Source of the DNA: Acidobacteriota bacterium
GTDB taxonomy: Bacteria; Acidobacteriota; Blastocatellia; Pyrinomonadales; Pyrinomonadaceae
DNA length: 7,535 bases
Direction of reading: 5' to 3'
Assembly: GCA_005790265.1 (NCBI GenBank)
Contig: SXVE01000307.1
Location: 1-7,535, forward strand
The notes beneath the pieces were generated by a model that ran no database searches, was not told where the DNA came from, and saw only the letters and a list, made by a program, of their open reading frames with translations. The translations under genes and the position numbers were made by a program. This document shows positions 1 to 5,406 of this stretch, piece after piece. Numbering within the stretch: position 1 is the stretch's first letter; each line of letters starts with the position of its first letter.

Positions 1-40
1 GAGCCGGTTGAAAACTGAAATTTTCAACCGGCTCTTTTTT
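1..40 (+). terminator. Rho-independent terminator of an upstream gene
   Basis: A perfect 14-bp stem (1-14 with 21-34) encloses the loop CTGAAA and is followed by six T (35-40). The orientation fits a plus-strand gene ending left of the window. It could also stop the minus-strand gene ending at 57, but the bases that would form the U-run on that strand lie outside the window. Confidence 0.9.
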
Positions 41-56
41 GTTTTGAACAGTAAGT

Positions 57-215
57 TTATCTGGTAGTACCAACGTTAATTTTGATTTCTTCGGTGGTTT
101 TTTTAGTTCCGCCCAAAAATCCGCTGTAATACAAAGCTCCGGCGATGATTGCGACAATGATAATCATTGCAATCGCCCAAATTAGATTGTTTCCGGTTCC
201 ATTTTCGTCAGCCAT
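57..215 (-). CDS. Small single-span membrane protein, 52 aa, unknown function
   Basis: I do not recognise a named family. The protein has a short polar, acidic N-terminus (MADENGTGNN), one strongly hydrophobic helix at about residues 11-34 (LIWAIAMIIIVAIIAGALYY), then a hydrophilic tail with several lysines (KKTTEEIKINVGTTR). The charge distribution suggests N-out/C-in, but this is only a prediction. The start is ATG at 215-213 because a strong Shine-Dalgarno, AAGGAG, sits 6 nt upstream; the frame stays open to an earlier ATG at 299, but that one has no such site. The gene is monocistronic in what can be seen, diverges from the histidine kinase at 575, and is preceded by a near-consensus sigma-54 promoter (274-290). 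That placement favours a regulated envelope or stress role over a random ORF. Confidence 0.8.
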   Translation of the reverse strand: MADENGTGNNLIWAIAMIIIVAIIAGALYYSGFLGGTKKTTEEIKINVGTTR

Positions 216-221
216 ATTTGA

Positions 222-227
222 CTCCTT
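222..227 (-). promoter_or_regulatory. Ribosome binding site deciding the 215 start
   Basis: On the minus strand this reads AAGGAG, within AAGAAGGAG, 6 nt before ATG at 215. It selects the 52-aa product over the 80-aa frame opening at 299. Confidence 0.85.
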
Positions 228-273
228 CTTTTTTGATGTAAATTTTATGAATGGTAAAACTGGTTGAAGAATC

Positions 274-290
274 AGCAAATGCAGTGCCAA
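274..290 (-). promoter_or_regulatory. Sigma-54 (RpoN) -24/-12 promoter of the 52-aa membrane protein
   Basis: The minus strand reads TTGGCAC-TGCAT-TTGCT, against the established sigma-54 consensus YTGGCAC-N5-TTGCW. GG and GC are separated by exactly 10 nt. Taking the C at 275 as -12, transcription would start near 263, giving a leader of about 48 nt that contains the strong ribosome binding site. No sigma-70 pair of comparable quality was seen upstream of this gene. Transcription would require an RpoN activator, which the window does not encode. Confidence 0.78.
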
Positions 291-301
291 TTTCTTCAAT
301 T

Positions 302-314
302 GTTCATTATGAAC
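302..314. promoter_or_regulatory. 13-bp perfect palindrome, possible operator
   Basis: GTTCAT-T-ATGAAC is a perfect 6-1-6 dyad centred about 45 bp upstream of the predicted start near 263, just upstream of the -24 element. It could bind a dimeric regulator of the small membrane protein gene. No T-run follows on either strand, so it is not a terminator. The regulator is unknown. Confidence 0.35.
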
Positions 315-500
315 TGATTTACGACGATTAGAAAAGGCTAAAAGTGTAAAAATCAGTCATCAATACGGATTTCTTCGTAGCGAATTAATACGGCATTCGG
401 GCGAGAAAAGAATTCGCGTTCGAGCAAAATAAATAATACACGCCGAGAATTATTATCAATTTCCAAAATTTTTTATATTTAAAGCGCCATACGTTAGAAC

Positions 501-516
501 GGGCATAAACATTGCG
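501..516 (+). promoter_or_regulatory. Sigma-54-like -24/-12 promoter of the histidine kinase gene
   Basis: The sequence is GGGCAT-AAACA-TTGCG: GG at 502-503 and GC at 514-515 with exactly 10 nt between. It departs from consensus at the base before GG and at the C after GGCA. It shares GGCATA....ATTGCG with the site at 2516-2531. The predicted transcript starts near 527, leaving a 48-nt leader. It is a weaker consensus match than the site at 274-290, but the position and the second similar copy support it. Confidence 0.6.
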
Positions 517-519
517 TTA

Positions 520-527
520 AACCGGTT
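520..527. promoter_or_regulatory. AACCGGTT palindrome at the predicted kinase transcript start
   Basis: A perfect 8-bp palindrome that extends with one mismatch pair to a 14-bp dyad (517-530). It sits between the -12 element and the start codon of the histidine kinase gene and overlaps the predicted transcript start, where a repressor could act. Functional evidence is absent. Confidence 0.2.
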
Positions 528-574
528 AAAGAAAAAGTGCGAAAGCGAATCTTAGCAAGAAAGTATTTTTTAGA

Positions 575-2413
575 ATGGCGCAGGTTGTCGAAAATTTAAG
601 CGGCGAAACGGAAACGGGAGTTTTCAATCTTTCTTATCTCGTTCTGGCAGTGCTGCTGCTGCTCACTCTCGGCGTTACATACAACTTTTATAAAAGCGCG
701 AAAACAAAAGATTCGATCAGATTCAGCAATCAGATCAACCGCTTTAATAATTCCATCGAAAACAACATCAATTTATACGTCGCGCTGCTCAGCGGTTCCA
801 AAGGATTTATTGAAACGACGCCGAATCTGAGCCGAAAAAACTTTGCCGATTATATCAACAGTCTTGATCTGCAAAACAAATATACGGGCGTGCAGGGAAT
901 CGGATTTTCAAAAATCATCAGTCCGGCGGAACGCGCCGATATCGTCAGATTAATGCAAAGCCGGGAATACAGCGATTCCAATATTTTCCCTGTTTTTCAG
1001 AAAGATTTCCAGCAGGCGGTTTTGTTTTTTGAACCGCTCAACGAAAGCAATCGGCGGGCAATCGGTTTCGATATGTCTGTTGATCCGAATCGTCAAGAAG
1101 CGATGACGCGGGCGCGCGAAACCGGAAACGCATCGGCTACCGGCAAAGTTGCGCTGATTCAGGAAAAAGAAGGCGAAAATCAAAGCGGATTTTTGATTTA
1201 CCTGCCGGTTTACGCCAATGAAAGTAACGCCGATTCAACCGGCGTTGCGGCGCGGCGCGTTCAGGGATTTGTTTTCAGCCCGTTTCGCGGCAACAAATTC
1301 CTGAGCGAAATTCACAAAAATATTCCCGACAAAGACATTGAGATAAAAATTTATGACGCGAGCGCCGATCCGTCGAATTTGATCGCGCAAAGCGAAAATC
1401 GAAATTTGCAGACGGACAATCTCTCAAATATTACGGACGAGCATTACGCCGCTTTGAGCGAAGTGCAGATTGCCGGTCGAAAATGGGTGATCGAGTATAA
1501 TTCGCTGCCATCGTTTGCCGAACAATCAAGCGTCAGCTGGACGCCTTTGATTCTGACGTGCGGTTTTATTCTCAGCTTAATATTATTCGGTCTAACCTAT
1601 TGGGAAGCGGCAGCGCGATTTAAGATGGAAAAAACCGCCGCTGAGCTTTTCGAACTGCAAAAGCAGAAGCAGATTTTGCTTGAAAATGAACGCGACGCCA
1701 GACAAACCGCTGAATACGCGAATGCGACCAAAGACGATTTTATTTCGATTATTTCGCACGAATTGAAAACGCCGCTCAATGCTATCGCCGGTTGGACGCG
1801 AATTCTCAAAACAAACGAGATATCAGCCAATACCAAATCGCTGGCTCTCCAAAAAATTGATAAAAATCTGCGTGCGCAGGCTTCGCTCGTCGAACAATTA
1901 CTGGGATATTCGGAAATCATCGCGGGCAAAACCAATCTGCAAAAAGAGGAAATTGACTTTGCCGCGTTGTTTCAAGAAGCGATCAACGAAATCAAACCGC
2001 TCGCCGACGAAAAGAAAATCGAATTGCAGACCACTTTTGACGCGGGCGCGGCGCAGATCGCCGGAGATCGCGAGAAACTTAAAATAGCGATTCAGAATTT
2101 ACTCACGAACGCCGTCAAATTTTCACAAAACGGCGGCAAAATCGAAACCGCGATTGCGCGGCGCAACGGAAATGTGGAACTGACGGTTAAGGATTACGGA
2201 CGCGGAATCAACGCCGATTTTCTGCCGCAGATTTTTGAAAGATATAAACAAGCCGACAACCCGAACGTCAGAGATTACGGCGGCTTGGGTTTAGGTTTAA
2301 CGGTTACCAGGCACATTATCAACTTGCACAAAGGAAAAATCACCGCGCACAGCGACGGGAAAGGAAAAGGATCGACTTTTACCATCGTTTTGCCGACCGG
2401 CAGCAGCACTTAA
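575..2413 (+). CDS. CHASE-domain membrane sensor histidine kinase (orphan)
   Basis: This 612-aa two-component sensor should bind a ligand in the periplasm and autophosphorylate a cytoplasmic histidine. A first membrane helix (about 20-38) is followed by a CHASE-type extracytoplasmic domain (about 60-255), with the typical stretches F.KDFQQAV.F.EP, GFDMSVDPNRQEAM..A and SGFLIYLPVY. A second helix is at 323-343 and a charged coiled-coil linker at about 348-385. The DHp domain has H-box SHELKTPLNAI with phospho-acceptor His395. The HATPase domain (about 490-608) has N-box NLLTNAVKF (Asn512), G1 DYGRGI (Asp540), an F-box-like DFLPQIFERYKQ and G2 GGLGLGL (569-575). All key residues are present. 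There is no PAS or receiver domain and no adjacent response regulator, so the partner is unknown. ATG 575 is the first Met before helix 1; its ribosome binding site is weak. CHASE ligands vary by protein, so the signal cannot be named. Confidence 0.96.
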   Translation: MAQVVENLSGETETGVFNLSYLVLAVLLLLTLGVTYNFYKSAKTKDSIRFSNQINRFNNSIENNINLYVALLSGSKGFIETTPNLSRKNFADYINSLDLQNKYTGVQGIGFSKIISPAERADIVRLMQSREYSDSNIFPVFQKDFQQAVLFFEPLNESNRRAIGFDMSVDPNRQEAMTRARETGNASATGKVALIQEKEGENQSGFLIYLPVYANESNADSTGVAARRVQGFVFSPFRGNKFLSEIHKNIPDKDIEIKIYDASADPSNLIAQSENRNLQTDNLSNITDEHYAALSEVQIAGRKWVIEYNSLPSFAEQSSVSWTPLILTCGFILSLILFGLTYWEAAARFKMEKTAAELFELQKQKQILLENERDARQTAEYANATKDDFISIISHELKTPLNAIAGWTRILKTNEISANTKSLALQKIDKNLRAQASLVEQLLGYSEIIAGKTNLQKEEIDFAALFQEAINEIKPLADEKKIELQTTFDAGAAQIAGDREKLKIAIQNLLTNAVKFSQNGGKIETAIARRNGNVELTVKDYGRGINADFLPQIFERYKQADNPNVRDYGGLGLGLTVTRHIINLHKGKITAHSDGKGKGSTFTIVLPTGSST

Positions 2414-2435
2414 ACTGTATTGTTTTGTTTCAATT

Positions 2436-2449
2436 GGAAAAGCGTTTCC
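2436..2449. promoter_or_regulatory. GGAAA-N4-TTTCC dyad, possible activator site
   Basis: A perfect 5-bp inverted repeat with spacer AGCG, centred about 100 bp upstream of the predicted sigma-54 transcript start near 2542. That distance is usual for an RpoN-activator site. It lies just after the histidine kinase stop, but lacks a T-run, so it is a poor terminator candidate. The arms are short, so chance is a real alternative. Confidence 0.25.
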
Positions 2450-2515
2450 TCTTGATGATCGCTGATACGCCCGCCTGAACTCTCTGCAAAATGTTGTTTT
2501 CCACTTTGGATTCGC

Positions 2516-2531
2516 TGGCATAGTAATTGCG
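2516..2531 (+). promoter_or_regulatory. Sigma-54-like -24/-12 promoter of the 653-aa secreted protein
   Basis: The sequence is TGGCAT-AGTAA-TTGCG preceded by C. It matches the YTGGCAC-N5-TTGCW consensus with GG-N10-GC spacing (GG 2517-2518, GC 2529-2530). Mismatches are T for C after TGGCA and G after TTGC. The transcript would start near 2542 with a leader of about 75 nt. No better sigma-70 pair was found in 2414-2616; TTGTTT (2494-2499) with CATAGT (2519-2524) has a 19-nt spacer and is weak. Confidence 0.65.
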
Positions 2532-2616
2532 GGCAAAGTGAATAGAGATAATTCGGAATGTTTTATCGCTTTCCCCGTCAAACAAAACATTTCGCAGAAC
2601 AAAGGGAGAAAATCAA

Positions 2617-4578
2617 ATGAAAACTAAATTAACAAGCTTTTTTATAATGGCTTTTGCCTTTTTGCTTTTAGCAAACTTTAATATTTCGGCGCAAATTCGC
2701 CCGTATCGGGTTAACGATACGCAAGTTCAGTCGGTTTTAACCAGACTTGAGACGAGAAGCGATAATTTTCGCCGTGAAATTGATCGTTCGTTAGATAACA
2801 GCCGTCGCGACGGGACGCGCGCTGAAGATAACATTGCGCAATACGTTACTGACTTTGAAAACGCGACCGACAGCTTGCGCCGCAATTTTGATGAGCGCGA
2901 TTCGACCGTTGCTGACACGCAGGAAGTTTTAGAGCGCGCTTCGTTCATCAACGAATTTATGCGTACCAATCGCGTTTCAGTGCAGGCGCAGAATCAGTGG
3001 AATTTGATTCGCAACGATCTGAACTTGCTGGCTGGCTATTATCAGGTGAACTGGAATTGGAACGGTCGAGTAAATTCGGTGCCCGCCGCTTCAACGCGTC
3101 CGTACACGGTTTCGGATACGCAGCTGCAAACTTTGCTGACGCGAATCGAACAGCGCACCGACGCGTTTCGCCGCAGCGTTGACGGAAATTTCGACAACAG
3201 CCGCCGCAACGGAACGCGAACCGAAGACAATATCACGCAGTTCGTTACTGATTTTGAAAACGCGACTGACAGCTTGCGCCGCAATTTTGACGAGCGCGAT
3301 TCGATCAGCGCAGATGTCGAAGAAGTTTTAAGCCGCGCTTCAGCGATTGATCAGTATATTCGCAACAACCGCATTGGTGTTGCGTCGGAACGTCAGTGGA
3401 ATCTTCTGCGCAGCGATTTGAATACGCTGTCCGGCTACTATCGTGTTAATTGGGATTGGAACAACACGAGCGCTCCGGTTTACGGTAATTTCGATACGCG
3501 TTTGACCGGAACGTATCGCTTGAACATCAGCCAGAGCGATAACGTCAATAATATCGTTGATCGCGCCTTGACGAGCGCGCGTTCAAACGCCAATCAGCGC
3601 GACCGAATTCAGCGAAATTTGGAGCGCAGACTAACGCCGCCCGACGTTTTAGCGATTGAAAAACGCGGTCAGAACGTGACGGTTTCGTCTTCGATGTCGC
3701 CGCAGATTTCATTTTCCGCCGATAACGTCGCTCGTTCTGAAACCAACGCCAACGGTCGAACAGTGCAGACGAGAGCGGTTGCGACTAGTAATGAAGTAAC
3801 GATCAATTATGAAGGCGACCGCGTCAATGATTTTTACGTTAGTTTTTCGCCGATCAATAATAATCAGTTGCGCGTCACGCGCCGCGTTTATCTGGAAAAC
3901 AGCAATACGACCGTGACCGCCAACAGCGTTTACGATAAAACGAATAACGTTGCTGATTTGACAGCGGGCAATTCGAACAGTAATAACGGTAACTGGTCGG
4001 GAAACAATGGTAATAACAACAACAACGTCGGCAATATCAACGATTTCGTCGTTCCGAACAACACTCGTATTACCGCTGTGCTGCGCAATTTGATTGACAC
4101 GAAAGTAACGCAGAACGGAGATCGTTTTCAGCTTGAAGTAACTTCGCCGTCGCAATTTAACGGCGCGGTGATCGAAGGGCGTATTGTCAATGCCGACAGT
4201 TCTGGACGCGTTTCCGGTCGAGCAAATCTCTCGATGGAATTTGACACGATTCGTTTAGCAAACGGGCAGAGCTACCGCTTTGCCGGATTTATTGAATCAT
4301 TGAAATCCGCAACCGGGGAAAACGTGCAGATTAATAACGAAGGAACCGTGCGAGACAGCAATCAAACGACCAAAACCGTGACGCGCGCGGGAATCGGCGC
4401 GGCGCTCGGCGCAATTATCGGCGCAGTGGCGGGCGGCGGACGCGGCGCGGCACTCGGCGCGGCGGTCGGAGCCGGAGCCGGAGCCGGAACCGTGATTTTG
4501 CAGGGACGAGACAACATTCAGCTTGCTCAAGGTTCGGAATTCACGATCACGGCGTCGGCACCGAACAGCGTGAGATAA
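2617..4578 (+). CDS. Secreted duplicated-repeat protein with C-terminal glycine zipper, 653 aa
   Basis: Not a named family. A clear Sec signal peptide (1-25, ending NISA before QIRPYR) sends it to the periplasm or outer membrane. Two tandem 122-residue alpha-helical, Arg/Asp/Glu-rich repeats (28-149 and 161-282) are about two-thirds identical. A predicted beta-rich domain (about 294-447, starting LTGTYRLNISQSDN) resembles lipocalin-like domains of other acidobacterial exported proteins, from memory. An Asn/Gly/Ser linker (449-475) leads to a C-terminal domain (478-653). This begins VVPNNTRITAVLRNLIDTKV and has the pattern of the VirB10/TrbI-like beta domain (hydrophobic beta strands, ...GRVSGRANLSMEFDTI). 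Inserted in it is a glycine zipper (592-624, GxxxG-type repeats), able to pack in membranes or oligomerise. ATG 2617 has Shine-Dalgarno AAGGGAGA about 7 nt upstream. A structural or stabilising envelope role is inferred. The gene is monocistronic, with its own sigma-54-like promoter and terminator. Confidence 0.93.
   Translation: MKTKLTSFFIMAFAFLLLANFNISAQIRPYRVNDTQVQSVLTRLETRSDNFRREIDRSLDNSRRDGTRAEDNIAQYVTDFENATDSLRRNFDERDSTVADTQEVLERASFINEFMRTNRVSVQAQNQWNLIRNDLNLLAGYYQVNWNWNGRVNSVPAASTRPYTVSDTQLQTLLTRIEQRTDAFRRSVDGNFDNSRRNGTRTEDNITQFVTDFENATDSLRRNFDERDSISADVEEVLSRASAIDQYIRNNRIGVASERQWNLLRSDLNTLSGYYRVNWDWNNTSAPVYGNFDTRLTGTYRLNISQSDNVNNIVDRALTSARSNANQRDRIQRNLERRLTPPDVLAIEKRGQNVTVSSSMSPQISFSADNVARSETNANGRTVQTRAVATSNEVTINYEGDRVNDFYVSFSPINNNQLRVTRRVYLENSNTTVTANSVYDKTNNVADLTAGNSNSNNGNWSGNNGNNNNNVGNINDFVVPNNTRITAVLRNLIDTKVTQNGDRFQLEVTSPSQFNGAVIEGRIVNADSSGRVSGRANLSMEFDTIRLANGQSYRFAGFIESLKSATGENVQINNEGTVRDSNQTTKTVTRAGIGAALGAIIGAVAGGGRGAALGAAVGAGAGAGTVILQGRDNIQLAQGSEFTITASAPNSVR
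2698..3063 (+). repeat. Tandem coding repeat, copy 1 (122 codons)
   Basis: Encodes residues 28-149 (RPYRVNDTQ ... YYQVNWNWN). It is followed after an 11-residue spacer by copy 2, giving a period of 133 codons. By hand alignment without gaps, 81 of 122 residues are identical to copy 2. Codons 77-96 are almost identical at the DNA level. Confidence 0.95.
3097..3462 (+). repeat. Tandem coding repeat, copy 2 (122 codons)
   Basis: Encodes residues 161-282 (RPYTVSDTQ ... YYRVNWDWN). It aligns end to end with copy 1. Both copies keep the Trp-containing end (QWNL..NDL/SDL...GYY.VNW.WN), suggesting each is a complete helical domain. Confidence 0.95.
3961..4041 (+). repeat. Asn/Gly/Ser low-complexity linker coding sequence
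   Basis: Encodes residues 449-475, almost all Asn, Gly and Ser with a run of five Asn (466-470). AAC/AAT triplet runs may be prone to length change. It separates the beta-rich domain from the C-terminal glycine-zipper domain and is probably a flexible tether. Confidence 0.85.
4471..4488 (+). repeat. GCCGGA hexamer x3 in the glycine zipper
   Basis: Three exact tandem GCCGGA units, preceded by the near copy GTCGGA, encode Ala-Gly steps at residues 619-624. Slippage in units of six bases would lengthen or shorten the zipper in frame. Confidence 0.85.
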
Positions 4579-4590
4579 TTTGTTAATCGC

Positions 4591-4632
4591 AAACGGAAAG
4601 AATAATTTCAATAATTATTCTTTCCGTTTTTT
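4591..4632 (+). terminator. Strong rho-independent terminator after the 653-aa gene
   Basis: A 17-bp perfect stem (4591-4607 with 4613-4629), loop TCAAT, ends in a run of six T (4627-4632), 13 nt after the stop codon. TTAATCG (4583-4589) and CGATTAA (4633-4639) flank it and could extend the stem past a small internal loop. Confidence 0.93.
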
Positions 4633-4651
4633 CGATTAATCTCGATTAATA
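4632..4651. repeat. Tandem 10-bp direct repeat TCGATTAATM
   Basis: TCGATTAATC is followed at once by TCGATTAATA, just beyond the terminator. It may be a binding site for the downstream gene or simply A+T-rich spacer. Nothing else supports a function. Confidence 0.3.
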
Positions 4652-4733
4652 AAATTTTTACTGTCTGAAACAAACGGCAACAGCATTTTTTGCTTTGTCG
4701 GGAGTTTTACGGAAAGCGAATTTATCAAAATAA

Positions 4734-4740
4734 AAGGTGG
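4734..4740 (+). promoter_or_regulatory. Ribosome binding site deciding the 4746 start
   Basis: AAGGTGG lies 5 nt before ATG 4746. The GTG inside it is in frame with the gene but cannot be both ribosome site and start. Confidence 0.75.
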
Positions 4741-4745
4741 CAATT

Positions 4746-5024
4746 ATGGCAGAACACGAAGAAAAAACCGAAACCAGCAACCGGGAAGCGATGGATGCTG
4801 ACCGCCAAAATAATCAGCGCGGAGAATGGAACGCCGATCAGATTACCGATGAAGCCAGCCAAAAAAGCGGCGATGAAATCGAGCGGGAAATAAGACGCGG
4901 CGATGAAACCAAAGGCGACGCCGACAATCGCGACGTCGCCGGCGGAGCCGATTCAAAAGATACGCCGCAGGGACGCGAAGAAGCGAAAAACGACCGCGAA
5001 GGAAAAGCAAACGTCAATGGTTGA
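4746..5024 (+). CDS. Small charged, probably disordered protein, 92 aa
   Basis: No family recognised. The protein is rich in Asp, Glu, Lys, Arg, Asn, Gln, Gly and Ala, with one Trp, no Cys, no signal peptide and no hydrophobic segment, so it should be soluble and largely disordered. It begins MAEHEEKTETSNREAMDAD and contains EIEREIRRGDETKGDADNRD. In composition it resembles hydrophilin or LEA-like stress proteins; that is only a likeness, not a match. ATG 4746 is chosen because AAGGTGG lies 5 nt upstream; the in-frame GTG at 4737 lies inside that Shine-Dalgarno. It starts a two-gene unit with the small membrane protein at 5042 and lies after the terminator at 4591-4632. No clear promoter was seen in 4633-4745. 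Confidence 0.75.
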   Translation: MAEHEEKTETSNREAMDADRQNNQRGEWNADQITDEASQKSGDEIEREIRRGDETKGDADNRDVAGGADSKDTPQGREEAKNDREGKANVNG

Positions 5025-5041
5025 GAATAAACTGCAGTCGA

Positions 5042-5218
5042 ATGAAGCACGGCGAACGGCGAATTTACGCGCCGCTTGCCGGCATCGTGCCGAGTCAGCC
5101 AAAAAACGGATTTAATCTTGCGCTGCCGATTGTCATTGCGATTGTCGCTTATATGATTTTGCGCTTAATCACTAACGGTTTGCTGCGGCTGTTCGCTCAT
5201 CGCAAAACGACTGTATAA
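5042..5218 (+). CDS. Small one-span membrane protein, 58 aa, unknown function
   Basis: No family recognised. A basic N-terminus (MKHGERRIYAPLAGIVPSQPKNG) is followed by a hydrophobic helix at about 24-48 (FNLALPIVIAIVAYMILRLI...) and a short basic tail (LLRLFAHRKTTV). Codon use resembles the neighbouring genes, and a terminator lies 56 nt downstream. It follows the disordered-protein gene by 17 nt. Neither start has a good Shine-Dalgarno. A TTG at 5021 would overlap the preceding stop (TTGA) and add seven residues, with GAAGGA 17 nt before it. Translational coupling to the upstream gene is likely whichever start is used. The coding call rests on the clean membrane helix and codon pattern. Confidence 0.55.
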   Translation: MKHGERRIYAPLAGIVPSQPKNGFNLALPIVIAIVAYMILRLITNGLLRLFAHRKTTV

Positions 5219-5274
5219 ATTTCCGGTTTATTAAAAAGTTTGGATGAAAATCCATGGCGGTTTCAACCCGTATG

Positions 5275-5304
5275 AAAAGTCGAGAGCAATCTCGACTTTT
5301 TTTT
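5275..5304 (+). terminator. Rho-independent terminator of the 4746-5218 unit
   Basis: An 11-bp perfect stem (5275-5285 with 5290-5300) with the stable GNRA tetraloop GCAA ends in eight T (5297-5304). Confidence 0.92.
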
Positions 5305-5346
5305 CGCGGCATCCGAATTTAATGTTTCACATCAATTGAAAACGCG

Positions 5347-5380
5347 AAAAAGGTTCTGCTCGTTATGAACAGAACCTTTT
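5347..5380 (-). terminator. Rho-independent terminator of the metallothionein-like gene
   Basis: An 11-bp stem (5348-5358 with 5370-5380) surrounds an 11-nt loop. On the minus strand it ends in five T (complement of 5347-5351), 27 nt after the minus-strand stop. Plus-strand readthrough from the left would also meet it. Confidence 0.85.
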
Positions 5381-5406
5381 GCAATATAATTGATTGTTCG
5401 GAATTA

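Larger units (their letters stand above)
216..574. other. 359-bp divergent intergenic control region
   Basis: No gene is visible here. The region carries sigma-54-like promoters facing both ways (274-290 minus, 501-516 plus). Between them are several dyads: the perfect palindrome GTTCAT-T-ATGAAC at 302-314, the inverted repeat ACTGATTT/AAATCAGT at 313-320 and 350-357, TTCG-TAG-CGAA at 374-384, GCGAATT/AATTCGC at 380-386 and 411-417, and the direct repeat AATACGG at 362-368 and 387-393. Around 460-485 it is very A+T rich. The middle of the region is about 130 bp from both predicted transcript starts, a usual distance for an RpoN-activator site. Confidence 0.6.

Noticed and set aside
216..299. 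N-terminal extension of the small membrane protein (80-aa version from 299)
   Set aside because: The extension would cover the sigma-54 promoter and leader. A strong ribosome site points to ATG 215, and no such site precedes 299.
643..661. TGGCAG-TGCTG-CTGCT in the kinase coding region as another sigma-54 promoter
   Set aside because: It has CTGC instead of TTGC, lies inside the first membrane-helix codons, and has no gene start suitably placed downstream.
1597..1935. Antisense frame of 112 codons opposite the kinase
   Set aside because: It lies wholly within the clear DHp/linker coding region, has no ribosome site and no recognisable domain; a shadow of the real gene.
2436..2449. GGAAA-N4-TTTCC as the terminator of the histidine kinase gene
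   Set aside because: The stem has only five A/T-rich pairs and no T-run follows. It is kept only as a weak activator-site candidate.
3709..4155. Antisense frame of 148 codons opposite the secreted protein
   Set aside because: It is opposite a well-supported gene with signal peptide and repeats; its Val/Ile/Arg-rich content is what antisense reading of Asn/Asp-rich codons gives.
4674..4697. Sigma-54 promoter for the disordered-protein gene (GGCAACAGC...TTTTGC)
   Set aside because: GG and GC are 14 nt apart instead of the required 10.
4690..5115. Alternative frames across the disordered-protein gene (4690-4893, 4903-5115, and 4838-5050 on the minus strand)
   Set aside because: They lack ribosome sites and overlap the 4746-5024 frame, which has a well-placed Shine-Dalgarno.
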